The position numbers were made by a program, and so were the translations under genes. From positions 1 through 6,623 of the forward strand of contig JAEUVW010000192.1 of assembly GCA_016786525.1 (NCBI GenBank): a DNA stretch of 6,623 bases. Reading direction: 5' to 3'. Source of the DNA: Chitinophagaceae bacterium. GTDB taxonomy: Bacteria; Bacteroidota; Bacteroidia; Chitinophagales; Chitinophagaceae. Position 1 is the stretch's first letter; each line of letters starts with the position of its first letter. Of the stretch, positions 1 to 6,538 are shown piece after piece. The notes under the pieces were generated by a model. It was not told where the DNA came from and searched no databases. It saw only the letters and a program-made list of their open reading frames with translations.

Positions 1-1
1 T

Positions 2-787
2 GCGCAGATTGCTGCTTCTACCATCATTGCGGTACTGGCGGATTTCAGGCTGGATGATTTGCATGGTTTCTTGGGTATCCATCAAATGCCTTATGCCTTA
101 AGCCTGCTGGTCACCATTGTGGGTTGTACTTTTGTCAGCAATGCCTTCAACCTGATCGACGGTATAGACGGCCTTGCCGGAACCATGGCGGTGATCTGTA
201 CCTTTTTCCTGGGTTTTGCCTTTATCATTACCGGCAATTACAGCCCTGCGGTGATCTCCTTTTCCCTGATGGGGGCCATTGTCGGTTTCCTCCGCTTTAA
301 TTACCACCCGGCGCGCATCTTTATGGGCGATTCGGGGTCGCTTGTGATTGGTTTCGTTATTGCGGTACTGGCGATAGTGCTGACGGATAAGGTACGCCAC
401 TTTGAAGGCAATATGCTGTTCCACAGCGCCAGGGCCGTTTTGCTCGGAGCCTTGTCCCTGTTGTTTATCCCGGTGTTCGATACCTTCAGGGTATTTACCA
501 TGCGCATCATCAAAGGCAAATCGCCATTTGCAGCAGACCGTACCCACCTGCACCACTTTTTGCTCGACCTGGGTTTTTCCCATACCAAAACGGTGATCAT
601 CATTGCGCTTTGCAGCCTTGGTATTATCGGTATCACCTTTATGATCCAGGATTACCCTGTGAATATCTGCCTGCTGGTGGTCCTGTTCAGCGCCTGCTCC
701 TTGTTTGCGTTATTGTATTTCATCCGGCGCACCAGGCTCAATGGAGCAGAAGAGCCCGGCCGGAAAAAAAATAAGCTGATCCTGTAA
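2..787 (+). CDS. WecA/MraY-family undecaprenyl-phosphate sugar-1-phosphate transferase (5' truncated by window edge)
   Basis: The frame is open from the window edge, so the N-terminus is missing; 261 codons are present, against roughly 350-390 residues for the family. It is a polytopic membrane protein of glycosyltransferase family 4 (PF00953). Three signatures are visible: NAFNLIDGIDGLAG at 140-181, with the acidic pair typical of Mg2+/substrate binding; FMGDSGS at 320-340; and the HLHH motif at 545-556 (context DRTHLHHFLLDLG), which favours WecA-type over MraY-type enzymes. Hydrophobic helices alternate with these cytoplasmic loops. Family members move a HexNAc-1-phosphate from a UDP-sugar to undecaprenyl phosphate on the cytoplasmic face of the inner membrane, the first step of O-antigen, exopolysaccharide or related glycan synthesis. 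The sugar specificity cannot be read from the sequence. The C-terminus ends in a basic, lysine-rich tail. It converges on the heme lipoprotein gene, 39 bp away. A TTG at 59 is internal, not the start. Confidence 0.93.
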   Translation, partial: AQIAASTIIAVLADFRLDDLHGFLGIHQMPYALSLLVTIVGCTFVSNAFNLIDGIDGLAGTMAVICTFFLGFAFIITGNYSPAVISFSLMGAIVGFLRFNYHPARIFMGDSGSLVIGFVIAVLAIVLTDKVRHFEGNMLFHSARAVLLGALSLLFIPVFDTFRVFTMRIIKGKSPFAADRTHLHHFLLDLGFSHTKTVIIIALCSLGIIGITFMIQDYPVNICLLVVLFSACSLFALLYFIRRTRLNGAEEPGRKKNKLIL

Positions 788-826
788 TCCTTCTTTTCGC
801 GGGCAGGTTCAGCTCTGCACAACAGG

Positions 827-1240
827 CTACTTCGATTCCCCGGCCTTTACTGCCTTTACGGCAAGGATATATTTGTAGACCGCATCTTTCTGTTCTGCTG
901 TGATTCCGGCCCTCTGGGCCATATCTTCCAGGATGCCCGCCCACTGGGCTTCGCTCCGCTGATAAATGTTCATCGCTTTGTGGCACTGGATGCAGGCCCC
1001 CAGGCTGTAGATCATATGGCCTTTTTTCAACTGATCCAGGCTTGCATCGCGGAACCTGGCCTGTATAGCGGCCAGCTCTTCCTGTCCAGGGGGATAAATG
1101 CCGTTTGCCGGCCTGCTGACCAGTGGCTTTGTATCAGATACTGCAGGGGTGGGGGCCGGGGCGCTGCCCGTTTTTTTGGAAGTATGGCAGGCCATCATGC
1201 CAGCGAGTGCTGTGATGGATAAAAGGATACGCGTTTTCAT
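827..1240 (-). CDS. Small c-type cytochrome lipoprotein (single heme motif)
   Basis: This 137-residue protein has a lipoprotein signal peptide: a basic start (MKTR), a hydrophobic stretch, and a lipobox-like GMMAC with Cys18 as the probable lipidated residue. A flexible Ser/Thr/Pro/Ala linker (about 19-40) follows. The single heme attachment motif CIQCH is at residues 83-87, with His87 as proximal ligand. Downstream, a W100...M107 pattern and a C-terminal helix ending YKYILAVK resemble small class I cytochromes, so Met107 is the best candidate distal ligand. No acidic residues follow Cys18, so the known Bacteroidota surface-export signal is absent and the protein probably faces the periplasm. 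It is the last gene of the minus-strand cluster, 52 bp after the M56 peptidase gene, and has no obvious promoter of its own. The electron partner is unknown. It could instead be a heme-binding sensor or accessory protein; that is speculation. Confidence 0.82.
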   Translation of the reverse strand: MKTRILLSITALAGMMACHTSKKTGSAPAPTPAVSDTKPLVSRPANGIYPPGQEELAAIQARFRDASLDQLKKGHMIYSLGACIQCHKAMNIYQRSEAQWAGILEDMAQRAGITAEQKDAVYKYILAVKAVKAGESK

Positions 1241-1292
1241 TCGTTTGTTTTTAAAGAGGAACTGTGTTTGGGCAATGCTGCTATCCGCTGAT

Positions 1293-2651
1293 TCAGCAAT
1301 CTTCTTTGGGTACGCTGTAGTCTACACAAGGCGAGGAGAGCTGTATCGGAGCAGCCAGCTGCAAAAGACTGCTGCCGGGGTGGCGTTTGATCCTTTCCTG
1401 CAGGGGGTACACTTGTATGTGCATTTCCTTTTTCCTGAGCGGGGCCAGGTATTTTCGGGCCAGGGAGGCGGGTAGGGCCTTGTAGTCGACCAGCAGCAGA
1501 TCTCCTTTTCTTTCAATGACAAAACCTTTGGCCTCATCGATCAGGCGGTCGTCGCGCAGTTGGGCGACCAGGCGCAGCTCTTCACTGTCGGCTCCTGTAG
1601 GTTCCGCATTGTTGCCGGATGCCCGGGAGCCGTCTATCAGCTCACTCCTGATCATCGCAAAAGAATAGGATGCGCGGCTTGCCGTCATCGTGATCAGTAC
1701 CAGGATCAGCAGTGCTGCAGCCATACGGCCGAAACTGAAGGGGCCTTTCTGCGGCTCTACAATGCGCCTGATGCGCAGCATCAGGTGTCCGGGACGTCCG
1801 CCGGCGGCCATAGCCAGCGCTCCCTTATCCAGGCCTGCCACTGTTGTCAGTGCCCGGGCATAGTCCAGCCGCCCGCCAGTATGGGACAGTACGAGGTCGT
1901 CGCAGCAATATTCCCTTTCCCTGCGTACAATACCGGAGATCAGCCACACGAAAGGGTTAAAGAACAGGATGGCCTCAACAACACTTTGCAGCATATTGAC
2001 CAGGAAATCCTGCCGTTTGATATGGGCGAGCTCATGCAGCAGGATCGTTTCCAGCTCTTTGGAGCTTAGTTCCCGCACACTGGCTGCGGGCAACAGGATG
2101 AGCGGTTTCCTGAAACCGGTCACCATCGGAACACTGGCCTGTACGGCAATCAGGAGCCGGACCGGGCGCCTGAGTCCCAGCTTCAGCATTAAGGAGTGCA
2201 GCAATTGATCTGTTCCATGCTCTGCTGCTGCCCGGCCTTTTGTGCTGAGGCGGGCCAATTGCCGTATGCCTGCCCAAAGCCTGAGCAGCATGAAGACCAG
2301 GCCGGCCAGGTAAGCTGCTGCCAGGTAGGGAAAAAGAGCGCGGACCCCGGGCAGGGAAGGCAGTACAGTGGTCGCTCCGGCCAAAAGTGTGGCCTCCGGA
2401 GTGTCCTGTAGTGCAGGAAGCGCTGTGGCGGGTTGCACCTGCTGAACAGGGCCCTGGTGCAGCTGTTGCTTCAGGGTCAGGCCAAACCACAGCAGCAGCA
2501 GGCTGAGGGCGGCCAGGGAAAGCCTGTATTTGGCTGAGGCACTTAGTCCCGCCTGCAGGTTCAGGATGACCCGCAATGCGGTATAAATGATAAGACCCTG
2601 TGCCAGGGAGCAGATCAGTGCCCAGGATAGGATGGGTGTCCAGGTAGCCAT
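1293..2651 (-). CDS. M56-family (BlaR1/MecR1-like) membrane metallopeptidase, no penicillin-binding domain
   Basis: The product has 452 residues. Hydrophobic segments lie at about 7-30, 42-60, 105-126, 222-241 and 309-326. The zinc-protease motif HELAH is at 206-210, and a second motif, EYCCD at 247-251, supplies the likely third ligand Glu247; both sit in the cytoplasmic part of the family fold. NPFVW (232-236) and the RREREYCCDD context are typical of peptidase M56. In BlaR1/MecR1 systems this protease answers an extracellular signal and leads to loss of the partner repressor. Here the C-terminal periplasmic part (about 328-452) is short and has no serine penicillin-binding SxxK/SxN/KTG set, so beta-lactam sensing is not supported. 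Classical BlaR1 is near 585-600 residues. The tail has two cysteines (442, 452) that could form a disulfide. The gene begins 56 bp after the BlaI-like gene and is probably co-transcribed with it. The ATG at 2651 was chosen because a hydrophobic helix follows directly. Confidence 0.92.
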   Translation of the reverse strand: MATWTPILSWALICSLAQGLIIYTALRVILNLQAGLSASAKYRLSLAALSLLLLWFGLTLKQQLHQGPVQQVQPATALPALQDTPEATLLAGATTVLPSLPGVRALFPYLAAAYLAGLVFMLLRLWAGIRQLARLSTKGRAAAEHGTDQLLHSLMLKLGLRRPVRLLIAVQASVPMVTGFRKPLILLPAASVRELSSKELETILLHELAHIKRQDFLVNMLQSVVEAILFFNPFVWLISGIVRREREYCCDDLVLSHTGGRLDYARALTTVAGLDKGALAMAAGGRPGHLMLRIRRIVEPQKGPFSFGRMAAALLILVLITMTASRASYSFAMIRSELIDGSRASGNNAEPTGADSEELRLVAQLRDDRLIDEAKGFVIERKGDLLLVDYKALPASLARKYLAPLRKKEMHIQVYPLQERIKRHPGSSLLQLAAPIQLSSPCVDYSVPKEDC

Positions 2652-2707
2652 GGTATCAATTTTTAAGGATGAAAGAATAGCGTTTGGGGTAAAGGAATGA
2701 GTATTGC

Positions 2708-3091
2708 TTATGATTTTGTTTTCTGGTCCAGGTATGCCCTGATCATGTCCAGCTCGGCCTTGCTGGCCTTATGGCTGCCGAGCGCCTGCATCACCATTTT
2801 CATTGCAGAGCCGTTGAACATGGTTTCGATCATCCGTTGCAGCATTTGCCCCTGTGCCTGCTCTTTGTTGACAAGGGCGGTATAGATATGGGTTTTGCCA
2901 GAACCCTCTCTGCCCAGCAATTGCTTTTCCAGCATGATCTGCATCAGTTTTAAAGTGGTTGTATAGCCCGTATCTTTTGTCTGCGACAATTGCTCGTGCA
3001 CGGTCCTTACCGTGGCTGGCCCTGATGCCCAAAGGATCTGCAGGATCTCCAGTTCGGATTCCGTGGGTTTGATTTGTTGTTTCCTGTTCAT
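2708..3091 (-). CDS. BlaI/MecI/CopY-family transcriptional repressor
   Basis: The 127-residue length matches the family. An N-terminal winged helix-turn-helix opens with PTESELEILQILW (9-21), and the recognition helix lies around GYTTTLKLMQIMLEK (42-56), a form typical of Bacteroidota members. The wing follows (about 60-72: GREGSGKTHIYTA). The C-terminal helices (about 78-127) should form the dimer interface. The region F92-N93-G94 sits near the position where staphylococcal BlaI/MecI are cut (an Asn-Phe bond), but that bond is not conserved here, so a cleavage site cannot be assigned. It is the first gene of the minus-strand cluster, followed by its cognate M56 protease. The start ATG lies one base from a perfect palindrome, the first of two identical copies, which points to autorepression. 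Ligand-responsive CopY function is unlikely because the CopY-type C-terminal CxCx4CxC metal site is absent. Confidence 0.94.
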   Translation of the reverse strand: MNRKQQIKPTESELEILQILWASGPATVRTVHEQLSQTKDTGYTTTLKLMQIMLEKQLLGREGSGKTHIYTALVNKEQAQGQMLQRMIETMFNGSAMKMVMQALGSHKASKAELDMIRAYLDQKTKS

Positions 3092-3092
3092 C

Positions 3093-3108
3093 TACGAAGT
3101 GTTTCGTA
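3093..3108 (-). promoter_or_regulatory. Operator palindrome, proximal copy
   Basis: TACGAAGTGTTTCGTA is a perfect inverted repeat: 6-bp arms (TACGAA/TTCGTA) around a 4-bp centre. It lies one base upstream of the repressor start codon and is identical to a second copy 24 bp further upstream. BlaI-family dimers bind dyads whose ends read TAC...GTA, so this is the likely repressor site. It covers the expected transcription start and 5' leader. Binding itself is inferred. Confidence 0.8.
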
Positions 3109-3110
3109 TT

Positions 3111-3118
3111 CAAATGTA
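3111..3118 (-). promoter_or_regulatory. Bacteroidota -7 promoter box of the repressor operon
   Basis: Read on the minus strand, this is TACATTTG, a full match to the Bacteroidota -7 consensus TAnnTTTG. It lies between the two palindromes and shares its first two bases with the distal one. Transcription would start about 4-7 bases downstream (about 3104-3107), inside the proximal palindrome, giving a leader of only about 13-16 nt. No exact TTG -33 box is visible at the expected distance; an A/T tract (about 3133-3147) lies there instead. Confidence 0.7.
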
Positions 3119-3132
3119 CGAAGTGTTTCGTA
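3117..3132 (-). promoter_or_regulatory. Operator palindrome, distal copy
   Basis: This is the second identical copy of TACGAAGTGTTTCGTA, with its centre 24 bp from the proximal copy. It covers the space between the -33 and -7 positions of the predicted promoter. Two equal dyads flanking one core promoter match the two-operator layout known for bla/mec repressors, though here both are exact copies. Occupancy by the neighbouring BlaI-like protein is inferred. Confidence 0.8.
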
Positions 3133-3349
3133 ATAAAAAATTTTTTTCCGGGAATACTTGAAACGGGTGCGCGCGTGAGGCAGAACAACATTCATGCTGG
3201 CTGATGCTGTAATAGCGTGTTGTGCTTTAAAGCGGAAGAACGGAAATGTTTGATCCCGGCAAAGCCGGCGATTTTTGGGCAATCTGCTCCGGTTTCAATA
3301 GCCTGTACAGCTACATTACAGATCAGCATCATGGTAAAAAGTCATCGGT

Positions 3350-3391
3350 AACAGGTGTGCCGGAAAGGGGAACAAGTGTGTCGTATGGGAG
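3350..3391 (+). repeat. Paired 21-bp direct repeat, upstream pair (candidate LytTR regulator site)
   Basis: Two adjacent 21-bp units (3350-3370 and 3371-3391) agree at 15 of 21 positions. Their cores are AACAGGTGTGCCG and AACAAGTGTGTCG. The 21-bp period is two turns of DNA, the spacing used by LytTR-domain regulators, which bind two direct repeats on one face of the helix. The same core recurs in a second pair closer to the kinase gene. The role is inferred from the spacing and from the kinase/regulator pair downstream. Confidence 0.55.
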
Positions 3392-3463
3392 TGGGAAAAG
3401 TGCAACAGGAGCTGTACTGGGTGCATAATGTAGCACATGGGCGTTTAACGATCGGGACCATGT

Positions 3464-3505
3464 AATAAGTGTGTCGCTATCGGGAAGGAGTGTGTCAGAA
3501 AGCAG
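3464..3505 (+). repeat. Paired 21-bp direct repeat, downstream pair (candidate LytTR regulator site)
   Basis: The units start at 3464 (AATAAGTGTGTCG) and 3485 (AAGGAGTGTGTCA), again exactly 21 bp apart, and share the uninterrupted 8-base core AGTGTGTC. The pair ends about 35 bp before the A/T-rich stretch that probably contains the kinase promoter, a reasonable place for an activator. The first unit matches the second unit of the upstream pair at 12 of its first 13 bases. Confidence 0.55.
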
Positions 3506-3582
3506 GTATGGTCAAATTGCGGAAAGGCGGTACCGGATAAGAATAAATTATTTATTATTTTCAGCATTCATTTACCTTGTTC

Positions 3583-6528
3583 ATGAAGGCCTGTTGCCGC
3601 TTGATCACCCTTTTCCTTTTCTTTGCAGTGACCGGGAGCACCTGTCTTGCGCAAACCTATATCGAAAGGAATTATACCGTTAAAGACGGGCTGCCCAGCA
3701 ATAATGTGTATTCTGTGATCCAGGACCACAAGGGTTTTTTGTGGTTTGCCACCAATAATGGTGTCTGCCGTTTTGATGGTAAGGAATTTAAAAAATTTAC
3801 TGCCGCAAACGGGCTGCCGGACAACGACATTGTCAACCTGGCGGAAGATGCCGTGGGCAGGATATGGCTCAGTTGCTTTAATTCAGTTCCCTGTTACATC
3901 CTGGATAACAGGGTAGTGGTAGGAGATAGCGTGTGTCAAAAGACCCAGGTGAGTAACAATAAAGGGTATTTCCGCTTTAATCCTTTAGGCAAAAAAGTAT
4001 TGATTACTTTCAGTGCAGGAAGCGAAGCCGTCCTGATCAATGAGCAGGGAATACTGACACGCAGCCACCTGAGGGGGGGAGGAGAAGTGCTGGACCTGGG
4101 TGATTGCATCGTTCCTGTTGCTCCTCTTTATTTCGGGCATTTCAGGTTGTATAAAAACAAAATATTGATCGACTCCCAGGAATACTGGGGACCTATTAAG
4201 TATACGAATGAAACCCCGGTCATCACATCCAGTCCGGGGACCTGGGATAAGGGGAAATTTGCCGTCTTCATGAAAGACCGCCAATGCTTCAGGTTCCAGG
4301 TGGTCAACGATAAATTCTTCCTGGTCGAAAAAATCAGGACTGCCTTTCCGATCTCAAAGATTTACCGGTACCAGGACCAGCTCTGGGCTCAGGTCAACAA
4401 TGATTCCATTGTGCCGGTCAACACCTGGTTTGCCCCGGACCATTCACGGCCAACACTTTTTAAAAACAGGCTGATCCAGCATTTTTTTGCAGACCGGGAA
4501 GGAAATACCTGGGCCTGTACAGCAGGCAATGGGGTGTATATGGTTCCATCAAAGAATGTTCAGCTGTACGAAACCCAAAACGGCCTGTTGTCCGACAACA
4601 TTCAGAAGTTATTTCCTTTTGACGGGGCAATGTACATCGGGTTCAACAACACCGATATCCAGGTATTTGACCATACCGGTTTCCATACCGTGGAGAAAGA
4701 AAAAACAACGGCGCTGGGAAAAATGAGGTGCCTGTATGTCGAAAAGGATTATATCCTTTTCAGTGCTTTGCATGACGGTTTTGTCGTTTCAAAAAGCAAT
4801 AAAAAATGCTTCAATATATCCCCGGGCCCCGCGATAAAGTATGTCAGCAAAAGCCGCGACAACCAGGTATGGCTGGGTACCAGCGGTAAATGTTACAAAT
4901 TGCAACTGCCCGATAAAGTGACGGATATGGTCCCCTGCGGCAGGGTCAGTTGCCTGCTGGAGCGCAGCAATGGCGATCTGCTGGCCGGGGGGCTGCATGG
5001 CATTTTGATTTGCCGTAAAATGAGGCCAGGGCATTGGCAGGTCGATACTTTTAAAGCCCCGGTTTCCCTGAAGGAGCTGAGCATCTCCTTTATGGAAGAA
5101 TACGACAGCACCCTCGTGATCGGCACTTCCCAGAAAGGTCTTTTGCTGATCAGGGGCAGCCAGTATGAATTTCTGGGCAGTAAGGACATGCTGAAAAATG
5201 CAAATTGTAAAGCCATGGCCATTGATCAATCCAGGAAAACGATCTGGCTGGCCACTTTTTCGGGTCTGTATCGCATAAAGCTCAAGAGGGACATTCATCA
5301 ATACGAAATTGAAGACGCAGGGCAGCATCTTGGCTTGCCCTCATTGGATGTCAACGATGTAAAAATCCTGGACGATAGCGTGTACCTGGGCACTTCTCAG
5401 GGACTGATTGTTTTTGCGCTCGGCAATACCGGACTAAAAAAACATAAACCGCCTTTGGTGTACATCAATGACATCGTGGTCAATGATTCTGTGCTGGTCA
5501 CCCAAGACCAGGGTTTCAGCCTGGCGCCCGGGAAAAATAATATTGAGTTCCGTTTTTCCGGCATAGATTATCAAAGCCAGGGTGATATTTTATTTCGTTA
5601 CCGCCTGAGCGGACTGCGCAGCGATTGGCAATATACCCGTCAAAACAGTGTACGCTACGAATCATTGCCTCCGGGCGATTATCGTTTTGAAGTGGCGGCC
5701 ATGAATACAGAGCAAAGCTGGTCTCCGGTAGCGGCAATGGCCAGCTTTTCCATCCTGCCTTTCTGGTGGCAAACCAAGCTGTTCCTGGTATCGGCGCTGC
5801 TGGTCTTTACCGTTCTTGTTTTGATTGTCTCGCGCAGCCTGCTGATCCGCAAACACAAAATATTGCTCAAAAGGGCCTCCGTAAAGCGCCATATAGCGGA
5901 AGTAGAGCTTAAAGCGCTGAAAGCCCAGATCAACCCGCATTTTATCTTCAACACCCTGAATGCGATCCAGTATTTTATCACGAATGGGAAGGAGGCCCTG
6001 GCCGATGCCTACCTGGGCAAACTGGGCAAGCTGCTCCGGAAAACGCTGGACTTTTCCAGCAAGACTTCTGTAAGCCTTGAAGAAGAGCTGCGCTATATCG
6101 ACAATTACCTGCAGCTGGAGCAGCTCCGTTTCGAAGACAATTTCACTTATGCCATCGAAAACAATGTGCCTGCAGAAAAAGCGCATTTACCCATTCCCCC
6201 GATGGTGCTGCAGCCTCATATCGAGAATGCCCTGCGGCATGCATTCAAGGGCATGCAGCAACTGGAAAAACGGATAACCATTCGGTTCGGGATTAAAAAC
6301 AACGAACTGGTCTGTGAAGTAGAGGACAACGGTATCGGGCGGCAGGCTTCCTTAGCGGGGAAGGAGGGCGGAGCTGCAGAACATGTATCGCACGGGCAGG
6401 AATTATCTTCGTCCAAACTGGATATTTACGAACAGCTGAGCGGAAAGAAAGTCAGCACGTCCATCAGAAATATAAAAGAAGGCAGTAGGTACCAGGGTAC
6501 CGTTGTCATCATCACACTGGCCATTTAA
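3583..6528 (+). CDS. Propeller/Y_Y_Y sensor histidine kinase, LytS-type (His_kinase PF06580)
   Basis: The 981-residue protein is counted from the ATG at 3583; an in-frame TTG at 3577 is less likely because the ATG opens directly into a signal peptide (cut near Ala23). The periplasmic part has two-component-propeller blades, clear at about 32-67 (DGLPSNNVYSVIQD...GFLWFATNNGVCRFDG), 73-97, 300-320, 331-361, 420-440, 455-475, 545-565 and 588-611. A Y_Y_Y domain (about 645-708, ending LPPGDYRFEVAAMN) follows, then one membrane span (about 733-753) and a linker helix. The kinase domain carries the phospho-acceptor His786 in QINPHFIFNTLN, YIDNYLQLEQLRF at 838-850, the N box with Asn882 (QPHIENALRHAF) and the ATP-binding EDNGIG with Asp915. 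All catalytic motifs look intact. It should autophosphorylate and pass phosphate to the regulator encoded 10 bp downstream. It lacks the fused receiver and AraC domains of hybrid (HTCS) relatives. The ligand is unknown; related propellers often sense glycans. Confidence 0.95.
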   Translation: MKACCRLITLFLFFAVTGSTCLAQTYIERNYTVKDGLPSNNVYSVIQDHKGFLWFATNNGVCRFDGKEFKKFTAANGLPDNDIVNLAEDAVGRIWLSCFNSVPCYILDNRVVVGDSVCQKTQVSNNKGYFRFNPLGKKVLITFSAGSEAVLINEQGILTRSHLRGGGEVLDLGDCIVPVAPLYFGHFRLYKNKILIDSQEYWGPIKYTNETPVITSSPGTWDKGKFAVFMKDRQCFRFQVVNDKFFLVEKIRTAFPISKIYRYQDQLWAQVNNDSIVPVNTWFAPDHSRPTLFKNRLIQHFFADREGNTWACTAGNGVYMVPSKNVQLYETQNGLLSDNIQKLFPFDGAMYIGFNNTDIQVFDHTGFHTVEKEKTTALGKMRCLYVEKDYILFSALHDGFVVSKSNKKCFNISPGPAIKYVSKSRDNQVWLGTSGKCYKLQLPDKVTDMVPCGRVSCLLERSNGDLLAGGLHGILICRKMRPGHWQVDTFKAPVSLKELSISFMEEYDSTLVIGTSQKGLLLIRGSQYEFLGSKDMLKNANCKAMAIDQSRKTIWLATFSGLYRIKLKRDIHQYEIEDAGQHLGLPSLDVNDVKILDDSVYLGTSQGLIVFALGNTGLKKHKPPLVYINDIVVNDSVLVTQDQGFSLAPGKNNIEFRFSGIDYQSQGDILFRYRLSGLRSDWQYTRQNSVRYESLPPGDYRFEVAAMNTEQSWSPVAAMASFSILPFWWQTKLFLVSALLVFTVLVLIVSRSLLIRKHKILLKRASVKRHIAEVELKALKAQINPHFIFNTLNAIQYFITNGKEALADAYLGKLGKLLRKTLDFSSKTSVSLEEELRYIDNYLQLEQLRFEDNFTYAIENNVPAEKAHLPIPPMVLQPHIENALRHAFKGMQQLEKRITIRFGIKNNELVCEVEDNGIGRQASLAGKEGGAAEHVSHGQELSSSKLDIYEQLSGKKVSTSIRNIKEGSRYQGTVVIITLAI

Positions 6529-6538
6529 TCCTTACACC

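Larger units (their letters stand above)
3133..3582. other. Divergent intergenic region between the repressor operon and the sensor kinase gene
   Basis: This is about 450 bp without a convincing gene. It starts with an A6T7 tract next to the distal operator (3133-3147). A small CCGGC-AAA-GCCGG hairpin lies at 3256-3268 and is followed by a short T run. Two pairs of AGTGTGTC-type repeats follow (3350-3391 and 3464-3505), and then an A/T-rich stretch (3540-3563) that probably holds the kinase promoter. No clean TAnnTTTG box was found for the kinase; TATTTTCA at 3556-3563 is the nearest, weak match. Short open frames here show no protein-like composition. Confidence 0.6.

Noticed and set aside
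788..826. Possible bidirectional terminator between the convergent genes
   Set aside because: Only a 4-bp GCAG/CTGC pairing is visible and there is no T run, so it is too weak to call.
2032..2490. Long open frame on the minus strand inside the M56 gene
   Set aside because: It is an alternate-frame shadow of the M56 coding sequence, rich in Pro/Gly/Arg with no domain.
1293..2651. True beta-lactam sensor BlaR1
   Set aside because: The C-terminal penicillin-binding domain and its serine motifs are absent, and no beta-lactamase or PBP gene is in the cluster.
2708..3091. Copper-responsive CopY assignment for the repressor
   Set aside because: The C-terminal CxCx4CxC metal site is missing and no copper transporter gene is nearby.
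3246..3428. Open frame of 60 codons on the plus strand in the divergent intergenic region
   Set aside because: It has no recognisable domain, covers the hairpin and the repeat elements, and its composition is not protein-like.
3577..3582. TTG start for the kinase, two codons upstream of the ATG
   Set aside because: ATG at 3583 gives a standard signal peptide directly (MKACCR...), and nothing supports the TTG.
3471..3683. Open frame of 70 codons overlapping the kinase start
   Set aside because: It runs out of frame through the kinase signal peptide and first propeller blade and begins inside a repeat unit; most likely chance.
6488..6501. GGTACC-AG-GGTACC inverted repeat near the end of the kinase gene
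   Set aside because: It lies inside conserved kinase coding sequence, has only a 2-base loop and no T run, and the regulator gene follows 10 bp after the stop, so a terminator is unlikely.
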